Below, piece by piece: positions 59,137-64,000 of a stretch of DNA of 64,000 nucleotides. The notes beneath the pieces were generated by a model, which saw nothing but the letters and a program-made list of their open reading frames with translations, ran no database searches and was not told the DNA's origin. Position numbers and translations under genes: made by a program. Location: positions 90,535 to 154,534 of the forward strand of contig NZ_KZ984051.1 in the NCBI RefSeq assembly GCF_003569805.1, in the 5' to 3' direction. This stretch comes from Microbacterium halotolerans. GTDB taxonomy: Bacteria; Actinomycetota; Actinomycetes; Actinomycetales; Microbacteriaceae. How positions within the stretch are numbered: position 1 is the stretch's first letter; each line of letters opens with the position of its first letter.

Positions 59137-59254
59137 CCGCCCGCAGCGTGCGTGCCGGGTTCCGGGTGCGTGCAGCGCAGGGCGGAGGAGGGAGTCGACC
59201 ACCAGGTCGGCGACGGACGACAACGCCGCGATGTGCGTGCCGGGTTCCGGCAGG

Positions 59255-60973
59255 TCAGCTGGCGCAGGCGGTGGCGGCTGGCGAGGCAACCCCATCCGCG
59301 CGGACGAGGTAGACCTCGATGCAGGTGGGCACGGGGTCGGCGGAGACGGTGACCGAGGCCTCTCGGGTGTCGTGGAACTCGATGGGGGCTCCCGGCTCAT
59401 CGATGCCCCACTGGTACGAGTCGCCGTCCTGCGGGTCGGGGTTGCTCCACGAGAAGGTCGCATCGTCGCCGTCGATCTCGGCGCGCAGATCGGCCACGGC
59501 CGGCGGGGTCTCGGTGACCGGATCCTGCGGCTGAGTCGTCGGGCCGGTCTCGGGCGCCTCATCGTCCAGCAGTGAGGGCAGCACGAACACCGCCGCAGAG
59601 ACCAGGCCCGCGACCAGGGCCGCTCCGCCGAGGACCCACGGCCACACCGGTCGACCGCGCCTCTTCGCGGAACCCGCGGCAGGCGCGCTCTGGAAGCCCC
59701 GGGTTCCCGGCGCATGGGTCGCTCCGCCCGGCGCCGACGCCGCGACGGCGCCGGCCTGCACGGCGAAGGTCGGCACGGATCCACCGGCGCTCGGCGACGG
59801 GATGGTGGCGTCGTCGAGATCGTCGCCGCCTCCGGTCCAGATGCTCGCGGCGGGTGCGCCCTGCTGCCCGCGCGAATCTCCGTTGCCCGCGCCGGCCCCC
59901 TGGTGCTGAGGGGTCGCGTCGGCCGTCCGCGCATCGCCAGCGGGATCCGCACCTGGCGCGCCGCGCACCACGGTCGCTTCGTCGACCCGCCCCGTGACCT
60001 TCGCCGTCTCCGCCGACGGCCGCGTGCCGTCGACATCCGGTTCGATGCTCATCACAGCCCGCACCCTGGTGAGGCCGTCGTTCTCGTCGTCGAGCTCTTC
60101 GGTGGGGGCGTCATCGAGGATGTCGATCGGGGTCACGGAGTGCTCGAGCTCGATCTGCACCTTCTGCAGCGCCCTGGCGAACGCCACGGCCGTCGGGAAC
60201 CGATCCTCCGGCCGCTTCGCCATCGCGCGTGCGAGCGCAGCCTCGAGCGACGGCGGCACATCGGGTCGGTCGATGCGGCGCACCGGCATCCGCTCGGCGC
60301 GGTCGATCAGTTCGGCGCTCGAGTTGCGCTGGCCGGGAATCTCGAACGGCGCTCGCCCCGCCAGCAGCGTGTACACGGTGGCACCCAGCTGATAGACGTC
60401 GGTCTCCGGCCCGTTCCGCGGCGGCACGGCGAACGACTCCGGCGGCGACCACGGGATCGACATGCCTGCGGCCGCCTCAGCGGAGCCCGCATTCGACGCG
60501 ATGCCGAAGTCGGTCAGCGCCGGCCGGTTGTACTCGGTGACCAGCACGTTCGCCGGCTTGATGTCACGGTGGAGAACGCCCATCCGATGCGCGGTCTCCA
60601 CCGCCGCGATCACCGGGATCGCGGTGCGCAGCGTCTCGGCGACCGAGAACGGCGCACGCCGGTAGCGCAGCTGCAGGTTCGGGCGCGGGCAGTGCTCCAT
60701 CACGATGTAAGGGCGCTGGTCGGCGCTCATACCTGCCTGCAGAATCGTGACGATGGCGGGGTGATTCGACAGCATCGCCATCACGTTCGCCTCGCCGGCG
60801 AACTGCTGCCCTGCCGATTCCAGTCGATCCGGCAGCAGCACCTTCACCGCGACGCGGCGTTTCGGCATCTGCTGCTCGTACAGGAACACGTCGGCGAACC
60901 CGCCCGATCCCAGCAGCCGGATGTACTCGAAGCCCGGCAGCTGGGGAGGGGCGGCGGGCGGCCGTTTGGTCAC
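59255..60973 (-). CDS. Serine/threonine protein kinase (Hanks type)
   Basis: A 572-residue membrane kinase. The N-terminal kinase domain has the Gly loop LGSGGFADVF (21-30), K44 in VAVKVLL, catalytic HRDIKPANVL (135-144) and DFG at 155-157. A long disordered linker rich in G, A and P leads to one transmembrane segment (VWPWVLGGAALVAGLVSAAV) and an exported fibronectin-like C-terminal domain. Last gene of the FHA-PP2C-FHA-kinase operon, overlapping the FHA gene by 4 nt. It probably signals cell-envelope state. Confidence 0.93.
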   Translation of the reverse strand: MTKRPPAAPPQLPGFEYIRLLGSGGFADVFLYEQQMPKRRVAVKVLLPDRLESAGQQFAGEANVMAMLSNHPAIVTILQAGMSADQRPYIVMEHCPRPNLQLRYRRAPFSVAETLRTAIPVIAAVETAHRMGVLHRDIKPANVLVTEYNRPALTDFGIASNAGSAEAAAGMSIPWSPPESFAVPPRNGPETDVYQLGATVYTLLAGRAPFEIPGQRNSSAELIDRAERMPVRRIDRPDVPPSLEAALARAMAKRPEDRFPTAVAFARALQKVQIELEHSVTPIDILDDAPTEELDDENDGLTRVRAVMSIEPDVDGTRPSAETAKVTGRVDEATVVRGAPGADPAGDARTADATPQHQGAGAGNGDSRGQQGAPAASIWTGGGDDLDDATIPSPSAGGSVPTFAVQAGAVAASAPGGATHAPGTRGFQSAPAAGSAKRRGRPVWPWVLGGAALVAGLVSAAVFVLPSLLDDEAPETGPTTQPQDPVTETPPAVADLRAEIDGDDATFSWSNPDPQDGDSYQWGIDEPGAPIEFHDTREASVTVSADPVPTCIEVYLVRADGVASPAATACAS

Positions 60974-62625
60974 GGCAGCCCCTGGAACGTCACGGTGATG
61001 CCCTCGCCGAGGTCGAGCGTGTCGCCCTCGATCAGGATCGTGCGCTCGCCCGGGTGCAGCCGCTGCGCGTCGCCGTCTCGGTAGAGCAGGGTGCCGTTAG
61101 TGGAGTTGAGGTCGGTGACCATCGCCACGTCGTCCTCGGTCTTGATCTCGATGTGGTTGCGCGAGATGTCGTGCATCGGGCTCGCCACCGTGATCAGGTG
61201 CGGCACGTCCTCACCCACCGAACGCACCGACCGCGGCCGACGCCCGATCAGCACGGGCCGGTCGAGCGCCACCTCGGCGCCCGTCGACACCCGCACACGC
61301 GCGGGCGGACGGGCGGCCGCTTGTCCGGCAGACGTCGTCGGCGCAGGCGGCGACGCCGGCGCTCCCCCGCGCATCGCGGCGATGTCCGCTGCGGCGATCG
61401 TGATGCCGTCGTGGTCGCCGTCCTGCTCGGCCTGATTCCGGATGGCCGCGATCTCGTCCGAGAGCACGGTGTTCCCGTCGTGGTCCCCCAGCTCCGGCGA
61501 TTCGACGGGCTCCGGATCGCGGGGGGCAGCGGGCGACGCCTGTTCCGGCGCGCGCATGATCGGCTGCTCCGGCACGGCGGGCTCCGGATCGATCGCGTCT
61601 GCCGCGGCCTCCGCTGCGGAGTCGTCCGCACCGGGCACCTCGTGGCCGTTCGCGCCTTCGGCACCGACTCCTGCGGCGTCCGGCGCATCCGCCTCGGCGA
61701 AGCCGCCGGTCTCCGAACCCGTCCCGGCCGCTGCGCCGCCGGCCGATTCGTGCTCGCTCCCGCCGTCGAGCCCGACGCCGGGGACGGCGCCCGCTGCTCC
61801 GGACACGCCCGTGGCCCCGAGCCCCCCGACCGCGGCGGCACCCGCCGCCGTCAGCGCGACACCGGTATCTGCCGCACTCCATCCGGCTGCTCCGGAGCCG
61901 CCGTCGTCCGCCGGCTCCGCGCCGCTCGCACTCTCGTCGTCCGGGGTGACGGTCTCATCCGGCTCCGGGGTCTCATCCGGCTCCGGGGTCTCATCCGGCA
62001 CGCCGGGCTCGCCGGCGCCGCCCGGGGCGCCGAGCATTTCGTGGTCGTCGTAGACGCCGTCGCCGTTGACATCGACCGGCAGGATCGTCTCATCGAGCAT
62101 CTCGTCGCCGATGCCCTCGCTCGCCGCATCAACGGCGTCCTCGACCGCCGTCTCGCCCGATTCCTCGGCCGCGACGACGCCAGCGACCGGAACCGCGGCC
62201 TCGCCTGTGTCCTCGGCGGCGGTCAACTCGATCTCGACGCGCGCGACGCGCGCGACGCCGCCCAGCAGCGGCAGCGACGGCTTCGGCGTCGCCCACCCGA
62301 GATCGACCGAGACGCGCTCGGCGCCCGCCACCTCGCGCTCGGCCGCGCCGCCCGAAGCCGTGACCCTCTCCGGCGCGATGCCCTCGCCGGTGACCACGGC
62401 CTCGCGGTCACCGCGGATCGCGACGCGCACGCGGGCACCGTCGCCGGAGATCAGCACGTGGTCGGTGACACCGGCCAGCACCTCGTCGAGTTCGTCTCGA
62501 CCGCTGTGCAGCGCGGACCAGGCGCGGTCGAGCATCTCCGCGGGCGTCGTCGGCGGCAGCAGGACGACGGTGTCCTGCGCGACGATCAGGAACGCGAGCC
62601 CCGGGGTGTAGCGTGTGCGAATCAT
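60970..62625 (-). CDS. FHA domain protein
   Basis: A 551-residue protein. The conserved N-terminal domain (about 1-135, RTRYTPGLAFLIVAQDTVVL) is of unknown function. A very long Ala/Gly/Glu/Asp-rich disordered middle includes a VDVNGDGVYDDHE calcium-loop-like stretch. The C-terminal FHA domain (about 455-551) carries DISRNHIEI and DLNSTNGTLLY, the phosphothreonine-binding loops. It would bind phosphorylated partners of the adjacent kinase. 4-nt overlaps on both sides. Confidence 0.9.
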   Translation of the reverse strand: MIRTRYTPGLAFLIVAQDTVVLLPPTTPAEMLDRAWSALHSGRDELDEVLAGVTDHVLISGDGARVRVAIRGDREAVVTGEGIAPERVTASGGAAEREVAGAERVSVDLGWATPKPSLPLLGGVARVARVEIELTAAEDTGEAAVPVAGVVAAEESGETAVEDAVDAASEGIGDEMLDETILPVDVNGDGVYDDHEMLGAPGGAGEPGVPDETPEPDETPEPDETVTPDDESASGAEPADDGGSGAAGWSAADTGVALTAAGAAAVGGLGATGVSGAAGAVPGVGLDGGSEHESAGGAAAGTGSETGGFAEADAPDAAGVGAEGANGHEVPGADDSAAEAAADAIDPEPAVPEQPIMRAPEQASPAAPRDPEPVESPELGDHDGNTVLSDEIAAIRNQAEQDGDHDGITIAAADIAAMRGGAPASPPAPTTSAGQAAARPPARVRVSTGAEVALDRPVLIGRRPRSVRSVGEDVPHLITVASPMHDISRNHIEIKTEDDVAMVTDLNSTNGTLLYRDGDAQRLHPGERTILIEGDTLDLGEGITVTFQGLP

Positions 62626-63410
62626 TGCCGTATCGCCTCTCGCGGTTCGGTATCGGAATCGACGGATTCGTGCGTGAGAGCCCCTCGCACCGAGAGCGCG
62701 TCGACGACCACCGCCGTGATGTTGTCGCGGCCGCCGCGCGCGAGTGCCTCGTGCACCAGTATGACGGCCGCCTGCCCCGGTTGGGGAACCTCCCTCAGGA
62801 TCTGCGCGATGCGCTCAGCGGGAAGCTCGTTGGAGAGGCCGTCGGTGCACAGCAGCATCCGCTCCCCCGCAGCTGCGGGAAGCATCCAGTAGTCGGCTTC
62901 GGCCACCGACCCCGCTCCCATGGCGCGCGTGATCACGTTGCGCCGATTGTCGCGCCCCGCCTGCTCGGGCGTGATGCGTCCGCTGTCCACGAGCTCCTGC
63001 ACGACGGAATGGTCCACGCTGATCTGTTCGAGTTCGCCGCCTGCGAGCCGGTAGATGCGCGAATCGCCGACGTTGATCGCCAACCAGTACCCGAGCCCGT
63101 CGACCTCGCTGACGAGCACGCCCGCGAACGTGGTCCCCGCGCCCTTCTCCCGGTCGCTGGAGAGCGCGTCGACCCTGTCCCTGGCGCGGTCGTACGCCCC
63201 GCGCGCCTCGTCGATCTGCACGGATCCGGTGCCGACGAGCGAAGCGAAGGCCTCGATCGCCGTCGCGGAGGCGACCTCGCCCGCGTCGTGCCCTCCCATG
63301 CCGTCGGCCACTGCGAACACGGGCGCCGAGGCGAGGAACGCGTCCTCGTTCAGCGCTCGCTTCGCGCCGACGTCGGTGGCGGCGCCGCTCACCACGGTGA
63401 TGGGTCTCAT
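62622..63410 (-). CDS. PP2C family Ser/Thr phosphatase
   Basis: A 262-residue metal-dependent phosphatase that reverses the kinase of the same operon. Motifs in order: KRALNEDAFLA (metal-binding ED), FAVADGMGGHDAGEVAS, LAINVGDSRIYRLAGGELEQ, VDHSVVQELVDSG, LLCTDGLSNEL and ARGGRDNITAVVVD. Length and motifs match PstP-type cytoplasmic domains, but no transmembrane tail is present. Confidence 0.95.
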   Translation of the reverse strand: MRPITVVSGAATDVGAKRALNEDAFLASAPVFAVADGMGGHDAGEVASATAIEAFASLVGTGSVQIDEARGAYDRARDRVDALSSDREKGAGTTFAGVLVSEVDGLGYWLAINVGDSRIYRLAGGELEQISVDHSVVQELVDSGRITPEQAGRDNRRNVITRAMGAGSVAEADYWMLPAAAGERMLLCTDGLSNELPAERIAQILREVPQPGQAAVILVHEALARGGRDNITAVVVDALSVRGALTHESVDSDTEPREAIRQ

Positions 63411-64000
63411 CCGGCTCGCCCTCGGAAGGCGGCGGCGCGATCGCCCATCTCGAGCACGTCGTTCGGAACGAGCCGAATGCGCTCTCCGGGCTTCGCGGGG
63501 ATGCGCTCACCGTCCCGAACGATCGTGACGCCGTTGGTCGAGTGACGGTCGATGAGCCACGCCGTGCCGCTTTCGACGACGATCTCGAAGTGCGTCTTCG
63601 ACAGCGACAGGGTCTCGTCGCGCACCGCGACGACCGCGGCACCGTCCTCCTCGGCGGGGTTGCGGCCCACGACCACGCGACCGTCCAGCTCGAGGCCGGT
63701 GCCGTCGTCCCATTCCAGCACGGCTGCTGCTCCGACGCGCACGACCGTCTCGCCGTCGACGTCGTCTTCAGGAGTCGGATGGCCGGATGCAGCAGGCGCG
63801 TCCTGACCGGCGACGGCCGGTTCTGCGGCGTCCGGCGGCGTCGCGGCGGGCCGCTGCGGCGGATCCTGGGTGATGCCCGGCACGAAGTCGATCGGCGGTG
63901 ACGACGATGCATCGTCGTCACCGCGCAGAGCGAACCCGCCCCCGGACTGACCGTCCTCCGCCCATCCGGGCGAGGTCGGCCCCGCGGCGTGCTCGTTCCG
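63407..64000 (-). CDS. FHA domain protein (5' end outside window)
   Basis: The open frame runs to the window edge with no stop, so the start is not seen; an internal GTG at 63883 would give 158 residues. The C-terminal FHA domain shows VVVGRNPAEEDG, SLSKTHFEIVVE and DRHSTNGVTIV. Upstream residues are Pro/Ala/Asp-rich linker. In Microbacteriaceae a protein with an RDD membrane domain plus FHA often holds this place (inference). First visible gene of the kinase operon. Confidence 0.85.
   Translation of the reverse strand, partial: RNEHAAGPTSPGWAEDGQSGGGFALRGDDDASSSPPIDFVPGITQDPPQRPAATPPDAAEPAVAGQDAPAASGHPTPEDDVDGETVVRVGAAAVLEWDDGTGLELDGRVVVGRNPAEEDGAAVVAVRDETLSLSKTHFEIVVESGTAWLIDRHSTNGVTIVRDGERIPAKPGERIRLVPNDVLEMGDRAAAFRGRAG

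Overview
The window reads as the chromosome of a high-GC actinobacterium of the Microbacteriaceae, most likely Microbacterium or a close relative. Support comes from the strong G/C third-position bias, frequent GTG starts, many 4-nt ATGA/GTGA gene overlaps, the core order tilS-hpt-ftsH-folE-folP/folB-folK-DUF3180-PH-PH-DUF2520-lysS, and family-typical proteins (DUF4192, mycoredoxin-like protein, Ppm1/GtrA glycosyltransferase). The genus is inferred from gene content, not from a phylogeny.

Layout. 1-5.9 kb: cardiolipin synthase (cut by the window edge), small unknowns, DUF4192 protein and lysS. 5.2-15.1 kb: a minus-strand housekeeping block with two bacterial-PH membrane proteins, the folate genes (including a FolP-FolB fusion), ftsH, hpt and tilS. 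15.2-17.4 kb: ppa and a secreted M23 peptidase. 17.6-17.95 kb: tRNA-Glu, tRNA-Asp, tRNA-Phe.

17,904-29,160: an 11.3-kb integrated actinomycete integrative and conjugative element (AICE) inserted in the 3' end of tRNA-Phe, bounded by a 44-bp perfect direct repeat. Its core is one overlapping minus-strand operon: pra-like activator, TraB/FtsK translocase, small membrane protein, HUH Rep, Xis and tyrosine integrase. A left cargo block follows (unknown protein, metallophosphoesterase, 81-aa protein, DUF3800-like protein). The right cargo is a complete three-gene ABC-3C conflict system: a PD-(D/E)xK-type nuclease-like effector, a middle component and a DUF2326 ATPase. Paired palindromes, arm-type repeats and a duplicated tRNA terminator mark its regulation and recombination.

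29.5-32.2 kb: two tandem Fic proteins, each with its own inverted-repeat operator, probably also acquired; one 3' flank shares a repeat module with the AICE. 32.6-38.8 kb: ordinary genes (DUF2255, LuxR-type regulator divergent from an aldo/keto reductase, MerR plus GyrI-like pair, DUF4287, ankyrin, Nei-type glycosylase).

38.8-46.8 kb: a possible surface-adhesion locus. It holds a 1552-aa DUF11/SpaA wall-anchored protein with three 393-bp repeats, a divergent LuxR protein with a degenerate receiver, and an ECF sigma factor fused to a membrane and extracellular region. 47-55 kb: lipoprotein, membrane proteins, thioesterase, TrhO, ribokinase, Ppm1-GtrA. 55-59 kb: TetR and its divergent membrane protein, mycoredoxin, resolvase-like protein. 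59-64 kb: a Ser/Thr kinase - FHA - PP2C phosphatase - FHA operon running off the edge. Several intergenic gaps carry long inverted repeats of unknown role.
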